Notes: generated by a model not told the origin, from the sequence alone. Positions 43,080-52,626 are shown, counted from the stretch's first letter. The stretch: 64,000 nt of DNA from Caldilineaceae bacterium (GCA_019637645.1 JAHBVH010000001.1:124001-188000), one strand, 5' to 3'. Program-made: numbers and translations.

Positions 43080-43489
43080 ACTGTGAACGAAGTGTCCATA
43101 TTCGACTGAAGTTAAATATTTTGACAGCTTACTGTAATTAAATGTAAGCATAAATGTATTATAATTACTTTTATATAAAGTTCTTGTTCCCTTATCTAGG
43201 AAACCCAATCGTCCTTTTGCAAAGAGTTAGGATCAGTCCACATCTGACAGATTTTTAAAAACCTGTCAGATGGAAAGGCGACCTTTCCAAGCCGTTTCTA
43301 AGAATGAAGCATCCGCCTACTAGGTTCAGTTGACATGCTAACTGCTGAGGCGGCTTTTCGCTGTTAGCCGCAAAATTGCAATGTTAACCGAACCTAGCAC
43401 CGCATTGCCTGAGTAAATTTCAGGCTAATGGCTATCGCATGTTGTTTTGAATGTTCTTATGGAAATGATAGGTTAAGATAGGAGAGTCT

Positions 43490-45193
43490 ATGTTGGTAGC
43501 AGGGGGGCAATGGAAGGGGCGACGTAGGCCGTTGCGCATCTTCTTGGCGCTAGTCATCTTGTTGATTCAGACCAATGCGATTGCATTGGTCCCCGTGACA
43601 TCTGGCGCGGTCATGGCCGCGAATATCGAACCAGCTTTGCGCCAATTTGCCGCAGCTCATCCAGCGGAGCGGGTGGCCATCATTGTCCAAAAAACGACAA
43701 GGGATGAGCGTGTGGAGCAGGTAATCCATCAAGTCGGCGGCAACATCACAAAACGGCTGCAAATTATCAATGGCTTGGCTGCTGAAGTGCCCGCTAGCCA
43801 ACTTCAGGTGATCGCTGCTGTGCCGAGCGTGCGGTGGCTTTCGCTCGATGCGCCAGTGGTTGAAACGAATTGTCCTGAATGTCTTGATACGACCCGTCTA
43901 CAAAATAGTTTCAATCGCACCATTCGTGCCGATCAAGTGTGGAATGCTGCACCCTATGTACAGGGACAAGGGATTGGGGTTGCTGTAGTCGATAGTGGGA
44001 TCCGGCAGAATCATCCGGATCTTACTAGCCGGGTTGTGGCCAAGGTGCAGACTAGCCTGATTCCCGATCACCAAGATAGCTTTGGCCATGGCAGTTTTGT
44101 GGCTGGCCTGATCGGTGGCACGGGCGCGGCCCAAGCGGGTGCCTATATGGGGGTTGCGCCGAAAACCAATCTGATCGATGTGCGTGTTACAACCTTAGAT
44201 GGCCTTTCCTTGGAATCGGATGTCATTGCCGGGTTGGAGTGGATTTATGACAATCGCACGACCTATAATATCCGGGTAGTCAATCTCTCGTTCAATGCAT
44301 CACGCGCCCAATCCTATCATACCAGCCCGCTCGCAGCTGCCTGTGAGACGCTCTGGTTCAGCGGCATGGTGGTCGTCGCTTCGGCTGGGAATCAGGGCGC
44401 AGGTGCCCTCTATCCCCCTGCTAATGATCCTTTTGTCATTACGGTCGGCGCGGCCGATGAAATGGGGACGGCGACGATCCGTGATGATACTATCGCACCT
44501 TTCTCGGCGTATGGCACGACGACTGACGGCTTTGCCAAGCCGGATCTAGTCGCGCCAGGGCGCAAGATCGTTGCGCCGCTTTCCAATCCGTTGGCTCTCC
44601 TGGCGCTGCAGCATCCGACCCAAGTCGTAAATTCCTCTTATATTCGGATGTCCGGCACCTCGGTGGCTGCCCCACTGGTCAGTGGTGCCATTGCCTTATT
44701 GTTGCAAGACGAACCTCACTTGACGCCAGACCAGGTCAAATATCGCCTCATGGCCACGGCGAACAAAAGCTGGGCTGGGTATGATCCAGTCAAAGCTGGC
44801 GCCGGCTATCTTGATGTCTATGCGGCCGTCCATGGCACTACGGATGCCAATGCCAATGTCGGCGTTGCGCCTAGCGCCTATCTAGCAGGGACGCATACAA
44901 ATCTGCTCTTGCTCACCCTTACCAATGGCAGTGTGAACTGGAGCAGTGTGAACTGGAGCAGTGTGAACTGGAGCAGCATGACTTGGAGCGGGGACTATTG
45001 GGAGGGTGATCCGGTCAACTTGAATTTACCGTTGAATCTTAATCTGCCCATCAAATTAAATCTGCTTGGGCGGAATAGGGGTAGCCCAAGCGCGGATAGT
45101 GGAAATCTGGCCGAGGAGACAGAACAAGCACTGGATGCCCCGGTCTATTTCAGCTTCTTGCCGATCATCCAACAAACGGGGCCGGGGCAGTAA
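43490..45193 (+). CDS. subtilisin-like (S8) secreted serine protease
   Basis: A 567-residue exported protease. An N-terminal signal (LRIFLALVILLIQTNAIALV) is followed by an inhibitor-like propeptide to about residue 120 (VAIIVQKT ... VRWLSLDAPV). The catalytic domain has Asp168 (VAVVDSGI), His200 (FGHGSFVAG), Asn301 (SAGNQG) and Ser391 (MSGTSVAAP). The C-terminal region has four NW repeats (SVNWSSVNWSSVNWSSMTW), an Asn/Leu-rich stretch (NLPLNLNLPIKLNLLG) and the surface motif FLPII near the end. It is expected at or outside the cell envelope, for nutrition or processing. AGGAGA precedes ATG 43490. Confidence 0.93.
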   Translation: MLVAGGQWKGRRRPLRIFLALVILLIQTNAIALVPVTSGAVMAANIEPALRQFAAAHPAERVAIIVQKTTRDERVEQVIHQVGGNITKRLQIINGLAAEVPASQLQVIAAVPSVRWLSLDAPVVETNCPECLDTTRLQNSFNRTIRADQVWNAAPYVQGQGIGVAVVDSGIRQNHPDLTSRVVAKVQTSLIPDHQDSFGHGSFVAGLIGGTGAAQAGAYMGVAPKTNLIDVRVTTLDGLSLESDVIAGLEWIYDNRTTYNIRVVNLSFNASRAQSYHTSPLAAACETLWFSGMVVVASAGNQGAGALYPPANDPFVITVGAADEMGTATIRDDTIAPFSAYGTTTDGFAKPDLVAPGRKIVAPLSNPLALLALQHPTQVVNSSYIRMSGTSVAAPLVSGAIALLLQDEPHLTPDQVKYRLMATANKSWAGYDPVKAGAGYLDVYAAVHGTTDANANVGVAPSAYLAGTHTNLLLLTLTNGSVNWSSVNWSSVNWSSMTWSGDYWEGDPVNLNLPLNLNLPIKLNLLGRNRGSPSADSGNLAEETEQALDAPVYFSFLPIIQQTGPGQ

Positions 45194-45229
45194 GCCAACC
45201 CCGCGTAAGCCAGGGGATAGGACTTGACC

Positions 45230-45263
45230 ACCCCTAGCCAGTTTTCGCAAACCGGCTAGGGGT
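45230..45263. terminator. hairpin after the S8 protease gene
   Basis: Arms ACCCCTAGCCAGTTT / AAACCGGCTAGGGGT with a CGC-like loop, 37 bases after the stop. There is no clear T-run. In shape it resembles the core palindromes of the dispersed family with a different stem sequence. Confidence 0.5.
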
Positions 45264-45371
45264 ATAGGTTACTTTTCAGACCGTTTCTCCCCAGGCTTTG
45301 ACTCGGCTAATTTTGAGGCTTTCGCGCAAAGCTTTGCCAAACCGCCCAAAAAGAGGGTAAGGTAGATTGAG

Positions 45372-46844
45372 ATGAAACCGGTTGCTTGGACTTATCTTGC
45401 CATTGTCTGGAGCGCAGCCCTCATTTTTGTGACCCTTTCAGCGATCTCCTCTGCTACGAGCGCGCCGCCCTGGAAGATCTTCCTCGTGCTCACGGTGGCG
45501 GCATCGCTGATGCGTATTTTTGTGGTTGATGCCCCACATTACCGTTCTTATGAAGGCTCGACCATTGTTTTTGTCATCGGCATTTGGCTTCTCCCTCCCT
45601 TATTTTTTATTCTGCTGGTGGTGATTGCGCACACCGTTGAATGGTTAAAGGAGCGGTGGACCAACAGCAATCTATTACGCAATTGGTATATCCAGCCCTT
45701 TAATGCTGCCAAAACCATTGTCAGTGGCTGGGGTGCCTATGGCGTGTTACAACTTGTGAGCCACCAACAAGGTGTCCTCGGTAGCCAACTCTCTCTCCCG
45801 AACATTTTTCTGTTGATGATCACCTACGTGCTGATCAACCAAGCACTCCTCGCCATCGTGCTCTTCTTGGCTCGTGGGATCACCCCAAGCCAAGCCGCAA
45901 TTTTCCACGATGGTCTGCTCATTGAACTGCCCTTGGCCGCGATTGGTTGTGTTGCCAGTGCCCTGATGGAGCTCGATCTGTGGATGGGTATTTTGGTGCT
46001 GGGTCCGATCCTGCTCATTTATCAAGCCTTTCGCTTACCGCGCCTGCAATACGATGCCATGCAATCTTTGGCTAGTGTCAACAGCGAACTGACCGTGGCG
46101 AATCACTCGATCCAGCAGTTAAATGACGAGCTATTCCTGACGTTAGCCAAGATCTTCGATGCGCGTGATCCCTATGTCGGTAACCACGCAGCACAGGTGG
46201 CGGCCTACGCGGTTGCCATTGCCACTGAGTTGGGCTTTTCGCAAGAGCGGATTGAGATCATCCGTCAGAGTGGCTATTTACATGACATTGGCAAAATTGC
46301 CATTCCCGAAGCGATCCTCCACAAACCGGCTAAGCTCACCGAGCAAGAAGTCGCCTTTATTCGGAAACACGCGAACCTTGGCGCGGACTTTGTGGCAACC
46401 AGCCATGGGCTACGCCATTTGGCTCCCTTTATTCGTCACCACCACGAGCGCTGGGACGGGCGGGGGTATCCCGATGGCTTGGTTGGGGAGGCGATCCCGC
46501 TGGAGGCGCGCATTTTGAATGTGTGTGATTCGGTAGAAGCGATGGCTTCGGATCGCCCCTATAGCCGCGCCAAGTCGGTGGACGAGATCGTCACCGAACT
46601 GCGCGCCTGTGCGGGTAACCAGTTCGACCCGGCTGTGGTGGCTGCCTTTATTCAGATTGCCGAGTGCGCGGGCACCAGCCTGATCATCAACTCTGCCCGC
46701 TCGGTTCATCTCCATGCCGAAGCAAAACAGGGCCGTGACGATAGTGCAATGGTCGACTACCTGGCTGAAATCTATGGCATGGCCCCCACTACGCTGGCCC
46801 CCACTACGCTGCCGCCGCCACCCCAGATGATAGGAACCAAGTAA
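45372..46844 (+). CDS. membrane HD-GYP domain protein (putative c-di-GMP phosphodiesterase)
   Basis: A 490-residue protein. The first about 225 residues contain six or seven membrane helices (WTYLAIVWSAALIFVTLSAI, IWLLPPLFFILLVVIAHTV, LLMITYVLINQALLAIVLFL). A short helical linker leads to an HD-GYP domain (about 250-420) with GYLHDIGKIAIP, HANLGADFV, HHHERWDGRGYPDGL, and CDSVEAMASDRPY. The signature residues for metal binding and for c-di-GMP hydrolysis are present. The N-terminal unit is probably a sensor of unknown input. A short PTTLAPTTLPPPPQ tail ends the protein. Confidence 0.92.
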   Translation: MKPVAWTYLAIVWSAALIFVTLSAISSATSAPPWKIFLVLTVAASLMRIFVVDAPHYRSYEGSTIVFVIGIWLLPPLFFILLVVIAHTVEWLKERWTNSNLLRNWYIQPFNAAKTIVSGWGAYGVLQLVSHQQGVLGSQLSLPNIFLLMITYVLINQALLAIVLFLARGITPSQAAIFHDGLLIELPLAAIGCVASALMELDLWMGILVLGPILLIYQAFRLPRLQYDAMQSLASVNSELTVANHSIQQLNDELFLTLAKIFDARDPYVGNHAAQVAAYAVAIATELGFSQERIEIIRQSGYLHDIGKIAIPEAILHKPAKLTEQEVAFIRKHANLGADFVATSHGLRHLAPFIRHHHERWDGRGYPDGLVGEAIPLEARILNVCDSVEAMASDRPYSRAKSVDEIVTELRACAGNQFDPAVVAAFIQIAECAGTSLIINSARSVHLHAEAKQGRDDSAMVDYLAEIYGMAPTTLAPTTLPPPPQMIGTK

Positions 46845-46903
46845 GGCTCAGCCGTACAGGGGCTGCTGAACCAGAAAACCTGCGCCCTGCGCTCACTAGC
46901 GGC

Positions 46904-47725
46904 TTAACGCCGTAACCACCGGGCATAGCTCTTCAGTTGATGATACCAGGAGCACACAAAAGAGGTTGGCTCGCGTTTGACTATGGTGGTAATAATCCAG
47001 CGGTTATTGTCGAGCAACTGGTTCGACACGACCGCCTGTCGCGCCAAGCGCAAGGTCATATTCGTTGCGTCGGTCTGATTGCTGACATAGAGCCATTCGG
47101 GCGTACCATGAAAATTCCACTGGTGAAAGCCCAGATAAGATTCCGTCTCTGCTTCGTTCACGGCATGATGTAAATAGACAATTCCGCCAGGCTTGGCTAC
47201 GGCCACCATCTGCTCGATGGCGCGCACTGGATCCTGACTGTGGTCGATACAATTACGCGCATGCACCAGATCGAACCGATTGACCCCGAATTGGGCGACC
47301 AATTCCTCGGCTTTCCCATACTCCGTTTTTACCGGTGGCGTTAGCCGATGTTTGGCGAAAAGTTCGGCATATTGATCCGCAAGTGGATCAACGGCGGTAA
47401 TTTGGAGCTGATAACCTGGCCAGCTCGTCCCCAGATAAGTTAAAGGCCCTGCGCCCACATCAAGCATATGAATCACACTTCCCGGTGCTGGAGCCATGAG
47501 CGCGGTGATATGGCTCTGCAAAGGGCGCGCCGGGTCCATCCGCGCCTGGAAATCTTCAGGCCATTGTGCGCCGCGGGTCGCAATATAATTCTCCCAGAAA
47601 GCTGTCTCTGGGGTAATCCCGGCTTGCCAGCGTAGCGCCATTTCGCTTGCGTATTGTTGCCGCTTAAAGACGCGGAATAACCAATGGCGGATGGTCTGTG
47701 GGAGCGAGAGCCCTCGGGTGGTCAT
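46904..47725 (-). CDS. class I SAM-dependent methyltransferase
   Basis: A 273-residue methyltransferase. The SAM motif I is HMLDVGAGPLTYLG (about residue 88), motif II is TAVDPLADQYAEL, and FDLVHARNCIDHSQDP forms the motif around the catalytic strand, followed by KPGGIVYLHHAVNEAE. The N-terminal about 60 residues are extra helices (LRWQAGITPETAFWENYI). It looks like a small-molecule or sugar/lipid methyltransferase of the Methyltransf_11/23 type; the substrate cannot be told. It is a single gene converging with the HD-GYP gene. Confidence 0.85.
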   Translation of the reverse strand: MTTRGLSLPQTIRHWLFRVFKRQQYASEMALRWQAGITPETAFWENYIATRGAQWPEDFQARMDPARPLQSHITALMAPAPGSVIHMLDVGAGPLTYLGTSWPGYQLQITAVDPLADQYAELFAKHRLTPPVKTEYGKAEELVAQFGVNRFDLVHARNCIDHSQDPVRAIEQMVAVAKPGGIVYLHHAVNEAETESYLGFHQWNFHGTPEWLYVSNQTDATNMTLRLARQAVVSNQLLDNNRWIITTIVKREPTSFVCSWYHQLKSYARWLRR

Positions 47726-47908
47726 GGATCAATGCGGCCTTTCCCTGCCGTTGCTAGCCAGCCAGCACGCTCATGCGGGGTTCGCCGAGCACTCGTCAGC
47801 CTAAGGGCTCAGCGCGTTGCGGCTAGCTAGGAACAAAATCGGTTTGTCTTGGTGTGAGTGCGCTTGTGTTTTGGCGGTAATGCTGTAAGGGCGAATCTAG
47901 TTCAATAG

Positions 47909-47941
47909 AGACCTGACAGGTTTTCCAAACCTGTCAGGTCT
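47909..47941. repeat. core-only palindrome (AGACCTGACAGG)
   Basis: Inner arms AGACCTGACAGG / CCTGTCAGGTCT around TTTTCCAAA, identical to the core of nested palindrome copies 2 and 4 but without the GTTACGCA outer arms. Confidence 0.85.
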
Positions 47942-48064
47942 GCTTTTCGAGTAGATAGTATACAAGCTTTTGCCACTGCACGCCTAATCAGGAAAAGGGT
48001 AAGCCCAGTGCTGATTACGCTTTTTTGTCTAGCCGCCCGCACCCAACGGGCCACCCGAAAAGCC

Positions 48065-48299
48065 ACCGGGCTACGGAACGACGCCGGCGCAAGCCCGCTT
48101 CCGCGGGCGTTGCTCCCTAGCACCGTCCCTGATGAAGGGTAAGCAATGAAAGCGGTAGACCTTACTCGTGCGCTTTCGCACAGCTTGACCGAGCAGGCGC
48201 TGATTTCAATCAGCGCTGGATTACCGAAGTTCATGGGCAATCTTCATCAATCCGCGCTGGATTACCGAATTTCATGGGCAATCTTCATCAGGGCGGTGC
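48065..48299. repeat. complex inverted-repeat element, copy A
   Basis: A left block (48065-48119, from CCGGGCTACGGAACG to GTTGCTCCCTA), an arm GCACCGTCCCTG at 48120-48131, a shared 45-base core (48132-48176), further sequence with a duplicated 41-bp unit, and a right arm CAGGGCGGTGC at 48289-48299. A related copy lies at 58162-58290 with the outer block on the other side. Confidence 0.75.
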
Positions 48300-48526
48300 G
48301 TTCTGTAGTAATTCGCGGATATCGGATAAAAGTCGTATCTTCGTTGCGGAAGATACGGCCAAGATCGCGGTCGGGAACCTTCTAAAAGAGCCTAGAGTTA
48401 GCATAGAAAATGGCTATAAACGGCATGGGCAGTAGCCAAAGAGCGGCGGCATGGGCACCTGTTGGAACGGGGTACGCGATCCACGCAAGCCGACAGCAGG
48501 GAAAGGGTTCTAGAGGTTGACGGCAG

Positions 48527-49006
48527 ATGCACACAACAGAGTACCTTGTCGTTTTTATGCTGGATCAGCACCGTTATGCGCTGCGCCTGCCGGTGGTGCA
48601 GCGGGTGATCCACGCTGTCGCGATTACACCGTTGCCCCAAGCGCCGGCCATTGTGCTTGGGGTGATCAACGTCCAGGGGCAAGTGATTCCGGTGGTTGAT
48701 CTACGCCAACGGTTTGGGTTAGCGCCAGCCGCCCTACAACTCATGGACCAAATTCTGATCGTGCGCACGGCCCAACGGTGGCTAGCGCTGTGGGTCAATC
48801 GGGTTACGGATATTCTGGCGTTGCCCAATGTCGATCACATCGCGTGTGAGCCGCCGTTGTCATCCTTGGCTCCGGTCGAGGGTGTTGTGCAACTGGAAGG
48901 AGAGACGGTTCTTATTCACAATCTGGATATGTTTCTTTCCTTAGACGAAGAGAACGCATTACAAGCAGCTTGGCAGGCGGAACATGACAAAAAAATCGAT
49001 TCCTGA
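48527..49006 (+). CDS. cheW: CheW-like chemosensory adaptor
   Basis: A 159-residue CheW-fold protein linking receptor and CheA kinase. The typical elements are YLVVFMLDQHRYALRLPVVQ, LPQAPAIVLGVINVQGQVIP, VVDLRQRFGL and ILIVRTAQRWLALWVNRVTD. It is the first gene of the operon cheW-cheR-cheW-mcp-cheA-cheB-hybrid kinase, and its end overlaps cheR by 23 bases. Two CheW copies in one operon suggest separate roles in array assembly. Confidence 0.92.
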   Translation: MHTTEYLVVFMLDQHRYALRLPVVQRVIHAVAITPLPQAPAIVLGVINVQGQVIPVVDLRQRFGLAPAALQLMDQILIVRTAQRWLALWVNRVTDILALPNVDHIACEPPLSSLAPVEGVVQLEGETVLIHNLDMFLSLDEENALQAAWQAEHDKKIDS

Positions 49007-50471
49007 GTGGCTGATGGCCCCGTTCAGCCAACGGATTGTGGCACAACTGGGGCTCAATTTCCCACCAGAGCGCTGGCGCGATCTGGAAAGATGCATGCAT
49101 GGTGCTGCCCGTGACTTTGGCTTTGATCGTCTCGAGCCTTGTATCCACTGGCTGCTTTCCGCACCCTTTAGCCGCCAGCAGATCGAAATCTTGGCTACGC
49201 ATTTGACGATCGGCGAAAGCTATTTCTGGCGTGATCATCCACTCTTTGATCTGCTGGCGCACGAGATCTTGCCAGCGCTGATCCAGCAACGACGGGCCAA
49301 CCGCTGCCTGCGCTTCTGGAGCGCGGGATGCAGCACAGGAGAAGAAGCCTATTCGTTGGCGATTCTCCTGAGCCAATTACTGCCTGATCTGGCCGACTGG
49401 CAGATCACGATCCTGGCAACGGATATCAACCCGCGTGCCCTCCAGCGCGCGGCCGCGGGGAGCTATAGCGACTGGTCTTTTCGCGATGTCGCACCAGGAT
49501 TCCGCGAGCGGTACTTTACCAAAACCACCAATGGTCGCTTTGCCTTGGTGCCTGAGATCAAGCGTTTGGTCACCTTTGCCTATTTGAATTTAGCCGAAGA
49601 TCACGATCCGACATTGCCGGACAATATCGGCGCGATGGATATGATTTTCTGTCGGAATGTTTTTTTGTATTTTGCGCCAGAGGTCATTGCGCGCGTGCTG
49701 CCAAAGCTCCATGGCACCCTAGCCGAAGGGGGATGGCTCGTCATGAACCCTAGTGAGGTGGACCCCAGCGTCTTGGCTGCCCTAGCGTTCGATACCGTTG
49801 CCTTTACAGGAGTGATCATTTATCGCCGCAACCGCACCGTGGCGCGCAAGCCAAGTGCCACGGTGTTGACGAGCCAGCCTGAAAGCGATGCGGACACCGC
49901 TTTGACCACGCTCTCTGGGCTGCAACCATTAGCGCCAGGGCCAGCCGCGCAAGCCATTGCACCCTTGCCAATCGCACCAGCCTATGAGGCGGCCTGCCGC
50001 GCCTATGAGCAGGGGCGCTATGCCGAGGTAATCATGATCGCTTTGCCTGCGTTGCAAAGCCAGCCTGATAGTAAATTCGCGGCGCTGTTGGCCCATGCCT
50101 ATGCTAATGTAGGTGAATTAAGCGCGGCGTTAGCTTGGTGTGAGCAGAGTCTGGTGGCTGACAAGCTCGATCCGCTTCTTCACTATTTACGGGCAACCAT
50201 CTTGCAGGAGCATGGCAGATTGGACGAAGCCATGAAGGCCCTGCAACAGGCAATTTATCTCGATCAAGGCTTTATTCTGGCGCACTTTACCCTAGGACAC
50301 CTGGCCTGGCAGCAAGCTGATCCTGTTGTCGCTGCCAAACACTGGCGCAATGTCTTAGCCCTCCTGACCAATTATTGTCCAACGGCGCTGATTCCTGAAG
50401 CGGGTGGATTGACGGCTAGCGGCCTTCAAGAAATCATACACGTTCTTCTTGCCTCGGAGGCATCCCTATGA
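48984..50471 (+). CDS. cheR: CheR methyltransferase with C-terminal TPR region
   Basis: A 495-residue chemoreceptor methyltransferase. The N-terminal helical domain is followed by IGESYFWRDHPLFDLL and the SAM site FWSAGCSTGEEAYSLAI (about 107-123), then ATDINPRAL and MIFCRNVFLYF. Residues about 330-495 are a TPR-like extension (AACRAYEQGRYAEVIMIALP, LSAALAWCEQSLVADKLDPL, GRLDEAMKALQQAIYLDQGF), which in other CheR proteins mediates protein contacts. It methylates receptor glutamates, opposing CheB. It is translationally coupled to both cheW genes. Confidence 0.93.
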   Translation: MTKKSIPEWLMAPFSQRIVAQLGLNFPPERWRDLERCMHGAARDFGFDRLEPCIHWLLSAPFSRQQIEILATHLTIGESYFWRDHPLFDLLAHEILPALIQQRRANRCLRFWSAGCSTGEEAYSLAILLSQLLPDLADWQITILATDINPRALQRAAAGSYSDWSFRDVAPGFRERYFTKTTNGRFALVPEIKRLVTFAYLNLAEDHDPTLPDNIGAMDMIFCRNVFLYFAPEVIARVLPKLHGTLAEGGWLVMNPSEVDPSVLAALAFDTVAFTGVIIYRRNRTVARKPSATVLTSQPESDADTALTTLSGLQPLAPGPAAQAIAPLPIAPAYEAACRAYEQGRYAEVIMIALPALQSQPDSKFAALLAHAYANVGELSAALAWCEQSLVADKLDPLLHYLRATILQEHGRLDEAMKALQQAIYLDQGFILAHFTLGHLAWQQADPVVAAKHWRNVLALLTNYCPTALIPEAGGLTASGLQEIIHVLLASEASL

Positions 50472-51106
50472 AAGCGTCGCTAGCAATAACCGCGGCTTCA
50501 GTAGCATCACCTGACGAAGGCGAACGACCCTGTTCGCTGGCGCAAACACAGCCCAGCGCAGTGGCGACACCTTCTGTGGCTGAAACTCAGGCAACCCTGC
50601 GGGCGCGGGCCCGCGCCTTAGCCAACGTGCCGTCGGCAAAAACGGATATAGCGGAGGCGCTTACGGTTGTCGCATTCAGATTGGCCGATGAACGCTATGC
50701 GGTCGCGTCGGCCTACGTGCGTGAGATTGTGCCATTGAAGATGTTGACGCCGATCCCTTGTACGCCAGCCTTTCTCCTTGGCATTGTGAATCTGCATGGG
50801 CAGATCATCGCGGTGGTAGATCTCAAGAAATTTTTGGAGCTACCCGAAAAGGGGTTAGCGGATACCAATCGTCTCTTGGTTTTGCATACGCCACAGCTCG
50901 AAGTGGGCTTGGTGGCCGAGGCCATTCTCGGGGTCGATAAGATCAGTGTAGCCCAGCTACGACCGCCGTTTCAGACCTTATCGAAAGTCAGTAAAGAATT
51001 TATCAGTGGGGTAACGCCGGATGGTATTACCCTCCTCGCCGCCGAGCGCTTGCTGGCTGATAAACGCCTGATCGTGCAGGCAGAGGTGCCCTGCTCGTCA
51101 AGTTGA
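50468..51106 (+). CDS. cheW: CheW-like adaptor with N-terminal extension
   Basis: A 212-residue protein. About 65 residues of low-complexity Ala/Thr/Ser-rich sequence precede a CheW domain: VVAFRLADERYAVASAYVRE, TPIPCTPAFLLGIVNLHGQI, VVDLKKFLELP, and GLVAEAILGVDKISVAQLRP. ATG 50468 overlaps the cheR stop (ATGA) with GGAGG upstream. The extension could tether it to the array or to another partner. Confidence 0.9.
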   Translation: MKASLAITAASVASPDEGERPCSLAQTQPSAVATPSVAETQATLRARARALANVPSAKTDIAEALTVVAFRLADERYAVASAYVREIVPLKMLTPIPCTPAFLLGIVNLHGQIIAVVDLKKFLELPEKGLADTNRLLVLHTPQLEVGLVAEAILGVDKISVAQLRPPFQTLSKVSKEFISGVTPDGITLLAAERLLADKRLIVQAEVPCSSS

Positions 51107-51222
51107 ATGAAGCGGGTGACTGGCCCTGATTTCCCCCGTCGTGCAGTGTGTTCCTCATTGCTTTAGGCGTAACGCCTACCTAAATCATTATAGTATCAAT
51201 CGTGTGGAGGAAGAAGGAACTG

Positions 51223-52626
51223 ATGAGCAATCGAACGAGCCTCTTATCTATTCGAGACCAAGCGCCCGAAAGTGAATTTCAGGCGCGTATTCTTGCGGCC
51301 CTGAGTGTCGCCATGACTGCGATAATGCTACTATTCTTGGGGCTTCTGCTTTTTTGGGAGCCAACGCTAGAAGGTGGACTCGTGATCGGTGGATTGCTGT
51401 TGGTTAGCCTCCTCACCTTTATCAGCAATCGGCTCGGCCATCTTCGGGTCGCCGCTTGGCTCTTCTCGGTCGGCTATAGCGCCCTGATTATCCTGTCCAT
51501 GTTCTTACACCCTACTATTACCAGCACGGCACCTTACTATCTGGGGGTGATGGTTGTCCTTAGTGGGGTGTTATTGGGCCCAGCCATTCCTTTGCTCCTG
51601 GCAACCCTGGCAACCCTGGCGATCGGCGGCATGGTGATGCTTGCGCCCCCCGTTGTGCATGAGGGGCCTACACCTGCTTGGGTTGCGCCGGTCTTGGTGC
51701 CAGCCGCTCTCCTCTATCTATTAGCGGTGGTCGCGGCTATGTCGAGCGCTGGGACCAAACGCATGATCAATGAGCTCCAACTTGCTGTACAGCAGGTGAA
51801 CAATAGCATTATGGTTCTTGGTGAATCGGTCGGCCATATTCTGACGGCTACCACCCAAGTGGCCTCCAGCACGGCAGAAACCGCCTCGGCGGTCAGCGAA
51901 ACAACGGCAACGGTGGGTGAAGTGAAGCAGACCGTGCAGGTTGCCAGCCAGAAGGCTAAATTTGTGGTCGATAGCGCCCAGCGGGCCGTGCAAGTGGCAC
52001 AAGGTGGCCGGCAATCTGTGGACCAGACCATTCAAGCCATGAAGCGCATCAGCGAGCAGATGGAGCTGATCGCACAAAGCATTACGCGTTTGAGCGAACA
52101 AGGGCAAGCGATTTCAGAGATTATTGCGTCGGTCAATGACTTGGCCGAACAATCCAATCTCCTTGCCGTGAATGCCGCGATTGAGGCGGCCCGCGCCGGT
52201 GAGCAAGGGAAAGGCTTTGGCGTGGTGGCCCAAGAGGTGCGCAACTTAGCCGAGCAATCCAAACAAGCTACCATGCAAGTTCGCACCATCTTGACCGACA
52301 TTCAGCGTGCCACCAATGCTGCTGTTATGGCCACCGAGCAAGGTAGCCGTACGGTGGAGGCCGGGCGCATCCAAGTGGCGCAGGCGGGGGATTCGATCCG
52401 CCAGTTGGCGGCCAGCCTCGATGAAGCGGCACAGGCCGCTACCCAAATTGCCGCGTCCACCCATCAACAGATGGTTGGCATGGATCAGGTTGCCGCTGCC
52501 ATGGAAAATATTAAATTAGCGAGTGTCCAGAATGTGGCTGGCACCCAACAGTCGGAACAGACCGCGCGCACGCTTACCGAACTAGCCGAACAACTCAAAG
52601 TACGCGAAAAGGCCAGAGTTGCCTAG
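51223..52626 (+). CDS. methyl-accepting chemotaxis protein with six-helix membrane unit
   Basis: A 467-residue chemoreceptor starting at ATG 51223 (ribosome site GGAGGAAGAAGG). The first about 185 residues are six hydrophobic segments (SVAMTAIMLLFLGLLLFW to VPAALLYLLAVVAAM) with almost no external loop, so there is no classical periplasmic sensor. The cytoplasmic signalling domain has the conserved hairpin tip EQSNLLAVNAAIEAARAGEQ followed by GKGFGVVAQEVRNLAEQS. It may sense membrane state or a hydrophobic or energy cue. It lies between cheW and cheA and should be their dedicated receptor. Confidence 0.92.
   Translation: MSNRTSLLSIRDQAPESEFQARILAALSVAMTAIMLLFLGLLLFWEPTLEGGLVIGGLLLVSLLTFISNRLGHLRVAAWLFSVGYSALIILSMFLHPTITSTAPYYLGVMVVLSGVLLGPAIPLLLATLATLAIGGMVMLAPPVVHEGPTPAWVAPVLVPAALLYLLAVVAAMSSAGTKRMINELQLAVQQVNNSIMVLGESVGHILTATTQVASSTAETASAVSETTATVGEVKQTVQVASQKAKFVVDSAQRAVQVAQGGRQSVDQTIQAMKRISEQMELIAQSITRLSEQGQAISEIIASVNDLAEQSNLLAVNAAIEAARAGEQGKGFGVVAQEVRNLAEQSKQATMQVRTILTDIQRATNAAVMATEQGSRTVEAGRIQVAQAGDSIRQLAASLDEAAQAATQIAASTHQQMVGMDQVAAAMENIKLASVQNVAGTQQSEQTARTLTELAEQLKVREKARVA

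Larger units (their letters stand above)
42229..43489. other. 1.26-kb gap with repeats and one gene fragment
   Basis: No intact gene. It holds nested palindrome copy 4 (42636-42718), an orphan gene fragment (42873-43079), an AT-rich stretch (43090-43200) and a core-only palindrome at 43241-43272 with arms CATCTGACAG / CTGTCAGATG. The right end carries the leader of the S8 protease gene with AGGAGA before its ATG. Confidence 0.6.
47726..48526. other. 0.8-kb repeat-rich gap upstream of the chemosensory operon
   Basis: No gene is supported. Contents: a core-only palindrome at 47909-47941 followed by GCTTTTC, a complex inverted element at 48065-48299, within it a 41-bp direct duplication (about 48211-48290), and a perfect 9-bp hairpin CGTATCTTC/GAAGATACG at 48334-48357 about 170 bases before cheW. 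Confidence 0.65.
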
